Source: Hymenobacter volaticus
Lineage (GTDB): Bacteria > Bacteroidota > Bacteroidia > Cytophagales > Hymenobacteraceae
Assembly: GCF_022921055.1 (NCBI RefSeq)
Contig: NZ_CP095061.1
Span: 3,015,501 to 3,079,500 of the forward strand
Direction: 5' to 3'
Length of the DNA: 64,000 nt
Positions 10,013 to 21,221 of this stretch are shown piece after piece. A program made the translations under genes and the position numbers. Below the pieces are notes generated by a model. It was given only the letters and a program-made list of their open reading frames with translations, was not told the DNA's origin and did not search any database. Numbering within the stretch: position 1 is the first letter of the stretch; the number at the start of each line of letters is the position of its first letter.

Positions 10013-10521
10013 CCAAGCCCTCAAATGGTGGACTGCGCACCAACTTTTGGACGACCTAAAAGGGCTTCTCTTACTTGCTACAAGCAACGCCTTTCTGCGC
10101 CTGTGGTCCCCAACAGTGCCTTGGTTATGTACTACTCCGCCCCTTACTAGACTGAATTACCTATGGAGGCTGATCTATACCGTATTTTATATTATAACAA
10201 TTTCAATATTACTCGACTGCTGCAAGAAAACAGGAGACAAAATGCACTAATAAAAACAAGCCTGCATCTATTATAATACAATTATTTATTACTATTTTTC
10301 TAAACCATTGTTTGTTCTACTTAGCCTACTCTTGCCTATGTCCACAACTACGCACTCCTCCTTACCCCGAAGTGCTTATCGTTTGTGCCTTTATGCCGCT
10401 GCGGGCTTCAGTCATCAAACTTTCCCTACTGCTGACAGGTGCGCTGCTGCTGCAACTGCTTGTATCAGCTAAGTCAACTGCACCAGTCGAAAGCCGCCAT
10501 AAAGTTTAAAACTTTGGAGTA
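10013..10521. other. AT-rich intergenic region before the OmpA-like gene
   Basis: 509 bases, clearly richer in A and T than the flanks around 10170-10310. Apart from the possible short peptide at 10393-10509 I see no convincing gene, hairpin or repeat. It probably holds the promoter of the OmpA-like gene. Confidence 0.5.
10393..10509 (+). CDS. possible 38-residue peptide with signal-like N-terminus
   Basis: M-P-L-R-A-S-V-I-K starts a 38-residue reading frame whose residues 10-26 are strongly hydrophobic, followed by a short polar tail. It ends 12 bases before the OmpA-like gene in the same direction. It could be a small exported peptide or a chance frame; nothing but hydrophobicity and position supports it. 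Confidence 0.25.
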   Translation: MPLRASVIKLSLLLTGALLLQLLVSAKSTAPVESRHKV

Positions 10522-11871
10522 ATGAAAACTAATGTTGTAGAAGCAGTAAAATTTTGTTTTACCAGTAAAGTCATCAATCATATAAGCCTGGCGGTTGACG
10601 AAAGTGAGAAAGGGGTAGAAAAGGCGTTGGAAAAAGCTATTCCGCTGGTATTAGAAAGCCTCATGCTGCGGGCCGAGAGAACCGGTGGTCCGGAAATGTT
10701 GCTCGATCTGGCCCGTGAAGCGTACACTGCCAACCTATTTCCTCACTTTCCTCATCTGGAAACCACTGCTTGGTATGCCAAAGGTGCCAGCTTGATGCAG
10801 AACTTAGCGGGCGAAGGGTATGAAGGCTTAATCAACCGAATTTCTATTGTATCCAGCATCCGGCCATCGGCAGGCCAGTCGTTGTTGCTTATTGCAGCGG
10901 CGGCCGTGTTAAGCGTGCTCGGAAAGTACGCCGCTGAAAACGAACTGTCGCAAGCCGAGCTCATGAACTGGTTTAGAACGCAGAAGGCAGAAATTGCCAT
11001 GGCGTTGTTTCCCGACATGAATCGGCGGCCAACAGAATTCAGCGACCGTCCTGACACGCAGCTTAACGCCTCCATAACTTCCCGGCCAGCAGCCATGGCT
11101 CGTCGGCCTGCTCCTGCTGAGCAAGGAATCTGGAATCCTATTGGGGGCGGAGCCACGTACACCCCTCAACCCGAGACGCACGCCCCGGCCCCAAGCCCTG
11201 CTCCTAGCTTTCGCTGGCAGTGGGCACTGGTGCTCTTAATGGCCGTGTGCTTGGGCTACTACTTCGGCCACGACCAGCTGACAACTATTCCTGGCACCGC
11301 AGCGGCTTTTGCTACCGCACCGCCGGAAGGAACCCCCGCTGTTGCTGCCTCCACAAAAGGAGTTTACGACAAAGACCGGGACACCTATATCTACGATACG
11401 GGTCAACCCATCATCTTGACTTTGGCCAATGGCACGACGCAAAAAGTAGGCGCCAATTCCACCGAAAACCGCTTGTACACCTTCCTGTCAGACCCGGCCT
11501 TCCAGGTTGATTCCGTAAACCGGACAAAGGGCTGGATCAATTTCGATCGGGTGTACTTCGAAGCGGGCAAGGCCACGCTCACGCCGGAGTCGCAGCTGCA
11601 ATTGCACAACGTAGCGGAAGTGCTCAAATCCTTCCCGAAAGCGACGGTGAAACTAGGCGGCTATACCGACAGCACTGGCGACGCAGCGAAGAACCTGCAA
11701 ATCAGCGAGCAGCGGGCTAAAACGGCCGCCTTGGCGTTGGTAAAAGAAGGAATACCCTTTAGCCGGTTGCAGTATAAAGGCTACGGCTCCAAGTATTTCG
11801 TCGCCGACAACACCACGCTGGAAGGCCGTGCTTTAAATCGGCGCATCAGCGTCCGGGTTATCAATAAGTAG
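10522..11871 (+). CDS. DUF937-like / transmembrane / OmpA fusion protein
   Basis: 449 residues. The N-terminal part (about 1-160) is helical with Ala/Leu-rich segments and resembles DUF937 proteins (YidB-like). A Pro-rich linker precedes one membrane segment (about 233-250). The C-terminal OmpA/Pal domain (about 336-449) carries the F-x-x-G-K-A-T-L-T-P start, G-G-Y-T-D-S-T-G-D and N-L-x-I-S-E-Q-R-A, with the Asp and Arg that grip diaminopimelate in peptidoglycan. The layout implies a cytoplasmic N-terminus and a periplasmic OmpA domain holding the cell wall. A good terminator follows. The gene stands alone between intergenic regions. Confidence 0.85.
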   Translation: MKTNVVEAVKFCFTSKVINHISLAVDESEKGVEKALEKAIPLVLESLMLRAERTGGPEMLLDLAREAYTANLFPHFPHLETTAWYAKGASLMQNLAGEGYEGLINRISIVSSIRPSAGQSLLLIAAAAVLSVLGKYAAENELSQAELMNWFRTQKAEIAMALFPDMNRRPTEFSDRPDTQLNASITSRPAAMARRPAPAEQGIWNPIGGGATYTPQPETHAPAPSPAPSFRWQWALVLLMAVCLGYYFGHDQLTTIPGTAAAFATAPPEGTPAVAASTKGVYDKDRDTYIYDTGQPIILTLANGTTQKVGANSTENRLYTFLSDPAFQVDSVNRTKGWINFDRVYFEAGKATLTPESQLQLHNVAEVLKSFPKATVKLGGYTDSTGDAAKNLQISEQRAKTAALALVKEGIPFSRLQYKGYGSKYFVADNTTLEGRALNRRISVRVINK

Positions 11872-11933
11872 CCTGCTCCCTCAGATAACAAGGTAGTACG
11901 GTTCGTCTTACACTTTCCTAGCTACTATACTTT

Positions 11934-11979
11934 GTCATCCTTCATTTGGCAGCCGCCGAATGAAGGATGACTTTTTTTT
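11934..11979 (+). terminator. Rho-independent terminator after the OmpA-like gene
   Basis: Arms 11934-11946 and 11959-11971 pair perfectly over 13 bases and are followed directly by eight T (11972-11979). It also faces the end of the convergent GH9 gene. Confidence 0.85.
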
Positions 11980-11983
11980 AGCC

Positions 11984-13737
11984 TTATAGCTTCCCCTGCA
12001 AAGCTTCTAAAGCGCCCGCCAAATACACGAGGGGCGCGTTCCAGTTGATGGCAATTTCGTTGGAAGCGTACGAGCAAACATCGTCTGCATAGGCCATATC
12101 CGCAGTAATGAACGGGTACTGGCACTTGTCCTGCTGGCCAGGGTTGGGGCCGCCAACCAAGAAGCCCGGCAGCGGCGCTTGCACTTTGTCGCCTTCAGAG
12201 AGGCGGTGATGCGGATGCTGCGGGGTCTTGGTTCCGTAGCCCGTCACGAATGAAATACCTAACGCGTTGCGGCCTAGCATGTAATCTAGGTTAGTGAGGG
12301 CGTACTGCAAATACTTGGGATTGCCGCTGATTTGATAAGCCTGAATCAGGGCAATGCCTTGGTTGCCCGCGTTAGAATTGCTGCCCCACGTGAAGTCACG
12401 GGCAGTTTTGCCCATCACCGTTTGATAAGCGCGGGTATCCGTGCCGACCGCCAGGGCATCGGCCAAGGTTTGGATTTCCTTTTTTGCTTTAGCTACGTCC
12501 TTCCCGGCTTTCGCTGGAAGCGTGGAGCCCAGCCGCGCCAAGGTATAGTAGCCAAGCGCCCGCACTTGGCCCCAACTCGGTAACGGCAACTGCCCCTCGG
12601 GGAGTAGCTTGATGGCTTGGTAATACTTGTCTTGTTTGGTGGTGGCGTATAGCTCGGTGGCGGCCCAGCTCCACTCATCCTGCACATCACGGTCGCCGTA
12701 GGTGCCGGTGGCAATGGCAGGCTGGAACTGCTTGTTTAGCGCTTCTTGCTCGTAATACACCGCCGGATGCGCGCTGGCCCACTCCCAAGCCCGCGTGGAA
12801 GCCCGCAAACAGGAATCGGCTAGGCCCGGCAGTTGGCGGTCGAACTGGCGGAAGATGCGGCTGGATTGTGCCAGTACGGCCGCAAAGTCGAGGGCCGCCG
12901 CCGTGCTTTTCTGCACTACGTAGCGAGGCGTTCGGCATTCGGTGGGCATCACCATGCCATCGAATTTGGCGTTAGTGAGCTTGTGGTACACCCCTCCGTC
13001 GTGGGGGTCCTGCATCGAGAGCATCCACCGCAGATTCCACAACGACTCGTCGAGAATATCGGGAATGGCGTTGCTGCTTTCTGGAATCTGTGCTTTTAGC
13101 TGCGCGCCGTATGCTGGAAAGTCTTCGTACAGTGAAAGCAGCGTGCTAAGTGTGATGCCAGAATTAACAATGTACTTGTTGTAGTCGCCAGCATCATACC
13201 ACCCACGGGGTGAAGAAATAATAGTACCAGCAGGCCGCTCCTTACTAGCCGCCGAGGCGTGCACCAGTACTTGGTCGTCGGGGTGGCCCATGGGGCGGTT
13301 CCACACGCCTGCGTAGGTGGCCGGCAGTGCCGTGGAAGCCCGCTGATAATAGTAGCTCTTCAGGGCCGCCGCTGCCAACGGCGCGTGTACCTGCGGCTGA
13401 ATCTGAAAAGAATAAGAATAGCCGAGCGCAGGTACAGAAAGCACGTACGTACCCGCGGTGGCAAAACCGGAAAAGTCGGCCGTTCGCACATCCTGATTTG
13501 AAAACTCGTTGTGCCGCTGTGCGCCCAACTCGCCAGTGAAAACGGTGCTAGTCCGGTCGGGGTGGTGATGTAAAACTTACCAGCCGGCGCGCCCACTACC
13601 ATTGCCACTTTGGGCGCAGCCGGGTAAAAGCCTATCTGATTGAGTTTGATGCTCTCCGTCAATTGTTGAGCATGCAGTGGCGAACTAAGCGCCCACAAAA
13701 AGCCTGAAAATAGGATGGGTTTCAGCAAAGGGGGCAT
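11984..13737 (-). CDS. glycoside hydrolase family 9 (endoglucanase type), secreted, one frameshift
   Basis: Corrected length 584 residues. A signal peptide (about 1-23, ending H-A-Q) precedes a CelD-type Ig-like domain (N-Q-I-G-F-Y-P, about 30-110) and the (alpha/alpha)6 catalytic domain. Visible GH9 landmarks are W-Y-D-A-G-D (about 182-187, catalytic Asp pair), P-Q-H-P-H-H-R (about 511) and the acid Glu in S-N-E-I-A-I-N-W-N (about 562). It should cleave beta-1,4-glucan or a related beta-glucan in the periplasm or outside. The frame breaks at the GGGG run 13559-13562; one added base joins I-T-T-P to D-R-T-S-T-V-F. The LacI gene at 14188 is divergent and is a candidate regulator. Confidence 0.9.
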
Positions 13738-14187
13738 GGGTTGAAGTTGCTAATTGCGTTCAGAAGTGCGTATTTGCTTGCATCAGAAGAAGTGCCGTGG
13801 ACAATTTATCCACTTTTCTATCACCTTAACTTCTTGTGCTGTTGTAGGAGTTGTATATAATCTTCGGCAGGCTACTAACGCTGATTGAAATAGAAAAGCT
13901 GATTGAGTCGGCGCTTCGGGTGTAATTCAGAAAGTTTTTGTCCAGTATGTGCTGTACTTCACCGATGAGTTGAAACTTCCACTGGCTTGTATAGTTGCAA
14001 GCGAAGCAGATGCTTTCCCACCTTAAGCTGCGGCTAACACGCCGATGAAAATTCAAGAAGCTGCGTTAAAAGAAGTAACAAGTCTAGCCGAAGAGTTGAA
14101 CTTCGCCGTTCATCGCAGCTGCTGAGTCAGAAACAACGGTCCTTCTGGCACACCAAGCCCCCACGTACTGATCAATTCGTCTGCCAC
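13738..14187. other. divergent intergenic region, GH9 / LacI
   Basis: 450 bases between the diverging GH9 and LacI genes. Promoters of both must lie here. A short symmetric site (GTGGA-7-TCCAC, 13797-13813) sits 60 bases before the GH9 start and could be an operator, but its 5-base arms are not significant alone. I see no gene. Confidence 0.45.
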
Positions 14188-15219
14188 ATGGCCAATTCAA
14201 AACGAACTTCCATTGCCGACTTAGCTCGGGAATTAGGTATATCTCCTTCCACCGTATCGCGGGCCCTCGCCGACCATGAGGGCATCAGCGAGGCAACCAA
14301 AGACCGGGTACGGAAACTTGCTCAGGAACTGCACTACCGCCCCAACCAATTAGCGGCGGCCCTACGCAAAGGCCACAGCAAAACATTGGGCGTGATTGTC
14401 CCCCACATTCGGGGCTACTTTTTCCCAGCCGTCATGAACGGCATCGAGAAAATTGCGAGTCGGGCCGGCTTCAACGTAATGATGTGCCAATCCAACGAGG
14501 AATTACGGCGCGAACAGCAGAACGTCGACACGTTATTGGCCGCTCAAGTGGAGGGCATTCTGGTTTCTCTCTCGGCTACCACTCACGATGAAGTGCAGCA
14601 CTTCGAGCAAGTTCGGCAGCAAGGCACTCCGCTCGTGTTCTTTGACCGCATGGCGGACCTGCCAGGCACTTCCGCCGTCGTCCTCGACGATTTTCAGGGT
14701 GCCTACCGGGCCGTAACTCACTTAATTGAACAGGGGTGCACGCGCATTGCTCACTTGGCGGGGCCTCAGCACCTCAACACTAGCCGCAACCGCTACTTGG
14801 GCTACGCCGAAGCCCTGCGCGCTCATGGCCTTCCGCTTAAGGAAGAGTGGGTGTACGACCTACCGGCTCTCACGCACGACGCCGGTCGGCTGGCCATCGA
14901 GCATTTGCTGGCGATAGATAATTCCATCGATGCCTTTTTTGCGGCCTATGCCATTCCTACGGTTGGTGCACTCGAATTGCTTCAGGAGCGTGGCGTGCGC
15001 GTACCGCAAGACTTAGCAGTGGCGTGCTTTAGCAACGAGCCATTCACTAATATGACGCAGCCTCGCCTAACGGTGGTGGACCAGCGGGCGGAGCAGATGG
15101 GCGAAACGGCCGTTCAACTGCTGTTGCAGCTACTCAAGCGTGGCCCAAGCTATTCGCCGCCACCGCTGGTGCTCAAGCCTGAATTGATTGTTCGGGCATC
15201 GTCGCTGCACAAAGTGTAG
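14188..15219 (+). CDS. LacI family transcriptional regulator
   Basis: 343 residues. The helix-turn-helix lies at about 7-30 (S-I-A-D-L-A-R then S-P-S-T-V-S-R-A-L), with the hinge around 50-60 and the sugar-binding core after it (L-G-V-I-V-P-H-I). It is a clear paralogue of the regulator at 2499-3551; both keep H-L-N in the effector pocket region and V-P-Q-D-(I/L)-A near the C-terminus. Because it diverges from a secreted GH9 enzyme, control of beta-glucan use is a reasonable guess. ATG 14188 gives the normal family N-terminus. Confidence 0.92.
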   Translation: MANSKRTSIADLARELGISPSTVSRALADHEGISEATKDRVRKLAQELHYRPNQLAAALRKGHSKTLGVIVPHIRGYFFPAVMNGIEKIASRAGFNVMMCQSNEELRREQQNVDTLLAAQVEGILVSLSATTHDEVQHFEQVRQQGTPLVFFDRMADLPGTSAVVLDDFQGAYRAVTHLIEQGCTRIAHLAGPQHLNTSRNRYLGYAEALRAHGLPLKEEWVYDLPALTHDAGRLAIEHLLAIDNSIDAFFAAYAIPTVGALELLQERGVRVPQDLAVACFSNEPFTNMTQPRLTVVDQRAEQMGETAVQLLLQLLKRGPSYSPPPLVLKPELIVRASSLHKV

Positions 15220-15374
15220 CAAACTGATGCATAGCAAGTCAGCCAGCAACTACTGCTCTTTGCTGTTTGGACCCTGGATAGGCGGGATTGTGCCCACCTA
15301 CTAGGAAGGCTGCTCCATGAGCATGGAAGTATTGGTTTGCTGCGCTGCTGCGTAGGCGTGCAGTCGTACCTCGT

Positions 15375-15632
15375 TTAGCGCTTAACCTCCGCCGCTTCGG
15401 CGGCGGCCAGGATTTCTTTGGCTTCCGCCAGCAACCGCTCACCTCGGTCGAGGTGCTGGCGCGCAATCAAAGCGAAAAGCCCTAGGAACGAGAGAATAGG
15501 TAAAATCCAGCCTAGGAGAAACCAAAACCAAAACGAACGGCCGTAGCTAGCTGCGCAGTAGCCTGTAAGCAGGGGCAGCACCGAGTAGGCGCACAGAAAA
15601 CCAAATCCGGATACGAGTAGGTAGACAGGCAT
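15375..15632 (-). CDS. small membrane protein with helical tail
   Basis: 85 residues. Two hydrophobic segments (about 4-25 and 32-57) are followed by a charged, Ala/Glu-rich helix (about 60-83). The form resembles small Bacteroidota inner-membrane proteins of unknown role. No neighbour shares its direction closely. I do not recognise a family. Confidence 0.6.
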   Translation of the reverse strand: MPVYLLVSGFGFLCAYSVLPLLTGYCAASYGRSFWFWFLLGWILPILSFLGLFALIARQHLDRGERLLAEAKEILAAAEAAEVKR

Positions 15633-15845
15633 GGCAGCAGCAACTATACGTTCTAAGGTAGGTTTTCTGGCCGCCTATTGCAAGCTGAGCCAAGATTTTA
15701 TGTCTATTAATAACCTGAAAAAGCAAGAAAAGTTAGTGCGTTGGTATCAACTACCGAGACGCGCATAAATCCTACGACACGAACAACGTACTGGCTACTA
15801 TCACCGTGCCCGACTGGCTGCAGTAATTGTGCCTAGGCTTTAGTT

Positions 15846-17407
15846 TTAGTTGGCCGGCGCACTAGGCGCGGGGGCGCCCAGTGCCTGCAGGCGTTGGCGG
15901 GCGTTGCTGTTCTGAGGGTTCAATTCCAAGGAGCGCCGGTAGTGCGTGATGGCTGCGGCCGTATCGTGGTTGAGTTCATCGGCTTCGCCCAGGCTATCGA
16001 AGAGATTGAAGCTGTTAGGATAAAGCTCTGTGCCGAGGCGGAAGATGGCTAGGGCAGCAGGTAGGTCGTGCGCGTCGCGGATCAACTGGTAGCCCCACGT
16101 GTTGATGATACCTTCTTGAAGGGTAAATGCGGAGTCCTGTTGCTGCAGGCGGCGGTAAATTTGCGGGGCGTGATCGAATCCTTCTTTGGCAAGCGCAGCT
16201 GCCAGGCCAGCCTGGGTAGGCACGACGTCGGTCTGTGCGGGCACGTGGTCCAGCCGAGCCATGTGGGCCGGCACGCCGTTCTGCACGGGCGTGCGGGCGA
16301 GAAAATTCCGGCCGGCCGCATCGCCCTTCAGAAACGTATTTAAGAACTCGAGCGCGTAGCGGCAGGTCCAGTGGTAGGCCGCTTCCACTTCAGCCCGTGA
16401 GTATTCGGTGAAATGCTCGGGCTGGGCCATCCGTAAGCCCACGGTGGAAAAATCGGTGTGCTCCATCGGGTTCATGACCACGTGGTACAGGTCGGCGTAC
16501 TTGGCCTCGTTGAGTAGAATGGATGAGGTTTCCATGCTGTTGGCGCTGAGTTCCCGCACCGATTCGGAGCGGCGCTGCACGTACAACCAGGGCACAGTGA
16601 GCCGAGTGCGGGAAACAGGCTTGGTTAGCTCCCTGTACTGCGTGCCGTCGAAGCTGACCAAGGCAGAAATGCGGCTGTCTTGAGAGGCGGCCAAGGTATT
16701 GGCCAGGCCGCCCCAGCTCCAACCGGCCACTGCGATATGGCCCAGGTCGGCTTGTGGCAAAGTATAAGCATAAGAAAGCAAGAAGCGGATATCGCGCGCC
16801 TGCGATTCGAGTCCTTCCGCATCGGTGTTAATAAAGTAGGTGCGGGTGCCCAGGCTGCGGCTGGCCAGCACCACGTAGCCGTGGCTGGCCAGGTACTCGC
16901 AAAAGTCAGCAGCTTCGTGCGCGGCTCCGCCTCCACCGGCCGCGTAAACAACCACCGGGAACTTGCCGGGCGCGACGGGGGCGTTCGACACGGCCCACAT
17001 GCGCCGGTCGAGCATGTTCTGGGCTTGTTTGTCTCCAATTTTGGTTGCTGCCCATCGCCGCTTTTCTGCCATAAAGGCTGCTACATGCGCCTCGGTTCGC
17101 TCGAATACCTCATCGGTGGCTTCCGTGCGCATGTAGTCGGCGTACCGCACGGAGTTACCACCTTTCGGGCTGGGTACCACACCAGCGTTTGCACGGGCCG
17201 GGCCCGCTCGCCCAGATACGGCTTGCCAGTAACTAAGTCTGTTTTATCCTTGTAGGAACGGGCGTAATCGTATTGCTGCACAACCCGGAAGCCTACGCCA
17301 TGCGGACCTGGTTTGAGGTCGGCAAAGCCGGAACCTGCCTGCGCAACATAGCCAAGGCAGCAGAAAAAGATAAACAAGGTTGTTTGCGAAAACCAGGAGC
17401 GTAACAT
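15846..17407 (-). CDS. exported alpha/beta hydrolase with TPR-like tail, one frameshift
   Basis: Corrected length 520 residues. A signal peptide (about 1-25, ending A-Q-A) is followed by a dienelactone hydrolase/PAF-acetylhydrolase-like domain: P-V-V-V-Y-A-A-G-G-G-G is the oxyanion-side strand, and G-W-S-W-G-G (about residue 228) is the G-x-S-x-G nucleophile elbow. The tail (about 430-505) has A-I-T-H-Y-R-R-S-L-E-L-N-P-Q-N and similar helices, typical of TPR repeats. The frame breaks at 17161-17162 (CC on the plus strand); one added base joins L-V-W-Y-P-A-R-K to G-G-N-S-V-R-Y. Probably a periplasmic esterase; the substrate is unknown. Confidence 0.8.
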
Positions 17408-17840
17408 AAAATCAGTGATAAGAAAGGTTTGTTGTGTCTAGCAGTGCTGGCGACTAGGTGCACAAACATACACGAGCTACCTTGCAAAACAAGGTACTAT
17501 TTGAAATTATAACACGTCCATTTTTTTCAGCCTCACACACAGAGGGTTTGTGTTCGCGAGGGTAAGTTATTCCTCTAACAAGAAGCAAGAGAAAGCAAGT
17601 TGGGCACTCCCGAAGGGCGCTATTAGCCCTGCTAGCTGCCTATTCGTTAATCCCATCGGCTGGAGGTAGACAGTAACTTAAAAAGACAGTTCCAATACTT
17701 TAATCCGGCCCCTATTGGGCACTGCCCACCTATCCTAGCCTAAAAAGTTAATCTTCGTACGCATTTTTTCGTACTCCCCGACATAGCCCCTCGCATCGCC
17801 TCTTTCCGCCCTGCCCTTGCCCATTTTCCAGCTCCCCTCT
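17408..17840. other. divergent intergenic region, hydrolase / DACNV gene
   Basis: 433 bases between two diverging genes. I see no convincing gene, strong hairpin or repeat. Both promoters should lie here. Confidence 0.45.
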
Positions 17841-19291
17841 ATGTGGGACCACCAAAGTCTGTTTCGCGTCTCGGCCCAGTTGTTTGCCGATGGTATATTC
17901 AATCTGCTCGATCGTAATCTGAAGCCCGAGGTATTCTTGCTAGGGCTAGCTACTGCCCGCGAAACCGACGAGCCACAGGCAGTGGTGGTAGAACCCACTA
18001 CTTTGCGCTACACTCCCGCCGACTTTGCGGGCGTCAAATCCTTAGCTGCGGCTCTGGAGCCAGATGGGCCGCGCGACGTGGTGTATCACCTGCACCCTGA
18101 CGACCACGACCGGTACGAGAAGTTGCGCTGGTATGCTTTGCTGCAACAAGCCACCGAGCGGACGTTAACCGAGCTTTGTGCTACTCAGGGCGAAAACCGA
18201 ATTAGTTTCTGTTCGGTGCCCATCAGCCTCTATGGGTATTTGGTGGTTATTGTGCTACAGCTGTCCCGCGAAACCTACGAGGCCTATTATACCCTGCCCG
18301 AGCTTAGCACTGGCAATCGTCCTACGTCGCTAGTCAATGCCACTGTGCAGGAATTTTTGCAGGACTGCAGTCGTGCCCTTCGCGAATCGGATACCGACGA
18401 TGACCGACCCGTACTCGACCGCGACTACAACGAGGTGTTGCGCGCTGCAGGTCGCAGCTTTATGCTGCGCGTGGCCGCCGGCACGCATGGCCTCTATGAT
18501 GCCTGCAACGGCGTAGCAGCCCTTCGCCACGAAGGCGACGAAGGTGTGGGCACCATGCTCGTGGCGCGTCGGCATCACCCGGCCATCGTGTCGGTGCTTA
18601 CGCTGGAAAGTCCGATTCCGCTGCGCGACCACCGCCGCATACGCAAATTATTGGAACTGAGTGAAGACCGGACCGCCTTAGTTTCCGATGCCACCGACGT
18701 GTTCGGGCTTGGCTACCTCGTGGCCCCCGACGACCAAGCCTACGAGCCGATTTTCACGGTACATTTCACTCGCCACTACAGCTGGGAACTCACCCACGAC
18801 AACCAGCTCATGATGAAGGTGGTTTCGAACACCCCCCGCCTCCCCAAGGTCGCGTCGATGCTAGCAACTTCGCTCAGGCGGTGCAGCGTGTGTTCCCCTA
18901 CCTCGACAACGTGGCCATTGATTATCTCTGGGAACTCACTCAACGCGCTACCTCCCAGCCCAACGGCACCATTCTGGTGGTGTCGGAAGGCGCGGCTCAG
19001 GAAGCGGCTCGACTCACCCGCCAGTGCTTTCGGGTGGTTCCTCGCCTGATGACGCCTTCTGTTTTGCGTCTGGTTACCAACATTGACGGTGCTGTGCTTA
19101 TCGAGCCCCACGGCGACTGCTATGCCATCGGCGCCATCCTCGACGGCCTCGCCACCGAGAAAGGTGACTCCTCCCGCGGTTCGCGTTACAACTCGGCTCT
19201 GCGCTATGTGGAAAGCAGCCGTTACCCATGCTTAGCCGTGGTTGTGAGCGAAGACGGCCTCATCGATCTATTGCCACCGATAAGAAGGTAA
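17841..19291 (+). CDS. DisA-N-like (DACNV-type sensor) protein, one frameshift
   Basis: Corrected length 483 residues. The C-terminal 150 residues resemble the diadenylate cyclase (DisA_N) fold: D-G-A (about 415) followed by a strand and turn G-D-C-Y-A-I-G, then R-G-S-R-Y-N-S-A-L (about 446) where true cyclases have R-G-x-R-H-R-A-A, then V-V-V-S-E-D-G. D-G-A is kept, but R-H-R has become R-Y-N, so cyclase activity is doubtful. This layout fits the DACNV group, proposed in the literature as nucleotide-sensing. The frame breaks at GG 18848-18849; one G joins L-P-K-G to R-V-D-A-S-N. ATG 17841 (M-W-D-H-Q) was chosen over an upstream TTG. Confidence 0.72.
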
Positions 19292-19368
19292 GTTGCAAAG
19301 CTTCAAGCAGTTGATCGGCGCCTTCATTCGCAACCATAATCAGAATCAATCTGCCTTGAATAAAGCGA

Positions 19369-19434
19369 GAAGGTGTTTCTCTGATAGAAACGACAACCGT
19401 TGAGACGGTTCGTTTCTATCAGAGAAACACCTTC
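19369..19434. terminator. very long convergent hairpin
   Basis: Arms 19369-19400 and 19405-19434 pair over 30 base pairs with one 2-base bulge and a 4-base loop. It lies between the ends of the DACNV gene and the convergent aldo/keto reductase, so bidirectional termination is the simplest role. There is no U-run on either side, so it might act as an RNA-stability element or be a repeat remnant. Confidence 0.6.
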
Positions 19435-19479
19435 ATTCAATGGAATAGCATTCCTTTCAAATCACTGCTTCACAACTCC

Positions 19480-20469
<990 letters not shown>

Positions 20470-20657
20470 TGATTACAAGTATTAAAGTTTACTGTCCAAA
20501 AACGTAGCGCAGGCGCAGAGGTTGGCTAGCCCCCGCATTACGAACCGTGCGCCGCGGCCCGAAGGAAGGCAGTGGTCAACCTCCGTGCCCGCGCTACGTT
20601 TCTGTGCGGGAGGCTACAAGAAACCGCCACATGCCACCCGTAATCCACTACCCCACC

Positions 20658-21146
20658 ATGTCAACGCCCAAGCCCACCTTCGATACCGATGCCCGCCTGC
20701 GCTGGGTGGAAAGTATTTCTCGTCTCCTGGATAGCCAGTTCCGGGTGCCTGGCACCACCTGGCGCTTCGGCCTCGACCCCATCATGAGTTTGATACCCGT
20801 GGTAGGCGGCATCCCCTCCTTAGCCGTCTCGGGCATTCTCATTCTGACCATGATGCGCCACGGCGCCAGCGGCAACTTGGTGGTGCGCATGGCACTCAAC
20901 GTGCTGCTCGACACTATTTTTGGCGCCATTCCCATCATCGGCAACATCTTCGATTTCGCCTATAAAGCCAACGACAAAAATGTACGCCTGCTGCGCGCGC
21001 ACTATGCCGAAGGCAAGTACCAGGGCAGCGGCAAAGGGCTATTTGCGGTGGTGGCTATTGTGTTCTTACTCTTGGCTGGCGGTGTCGTATGGGGTGGTAT
21101 CGAGCTGTTTACGTGGCTGTACCACCAAGCGCAACACTTGCTTTAA
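20658..21146 (+). CDS. DUF4112 membrane protein
   Basis: 162 residues. The family signature is visible: an amphipathic N-terminus, F-G-L-D-P-I-M-S-L-I-P-V-V-G (about 37-50), two membrane segments, and G-A-I-P-I-I-G-N-I-F-D-F-A-Y-K-A-N (about 92-108), then a last membrane segment. The function of DUF4112 is unknown. ATG 20658 (M-S-T-P-K-P) gives the usual family start; an ATG 27 bases upstream is also possible. Confidence 0.85.
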   Translation: MSTPKPTFDTDARLRWVESISRLLDSQFRVPGTTWRFGLDPIMSLIPVVGGIPSLAVSGILILTMMRHGASGNLVVRMALNVLLDTIFGAIPIIGNIFDFAYKANDKNVRLLRAHYAEGKYQGSGKGLFAVVAIVFLLLAGGVVWGGIELFTWLYHQAQHLL

Positions 21147-21221
21147 GTTCTTCAACTAGTTAGTGCTCAAGCTTACATATGACTGCGCAGCGTTATATTC
21201 CTCTACGACTACCACTGGTTG

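Noticed and set aside
10047..10250. A 67-residue frame after the flavoprotein.
   Set aside because: It lies in AT-rich sequence and has no coding-like composition or motif.
13797..13813. GTGGA-7-TCCAC as a LacI operator for the GH9 gene.
   Set aside because: Five-base arms are expected by chance; no similar site was found before the other LacI gene.
13826..14056. A possible 76-residue gene on the minus strand between GH9 and LacI.
   Set aside because: Low-complexity Ser/Ile-rich content, no motif, and it would occupy both promoters.
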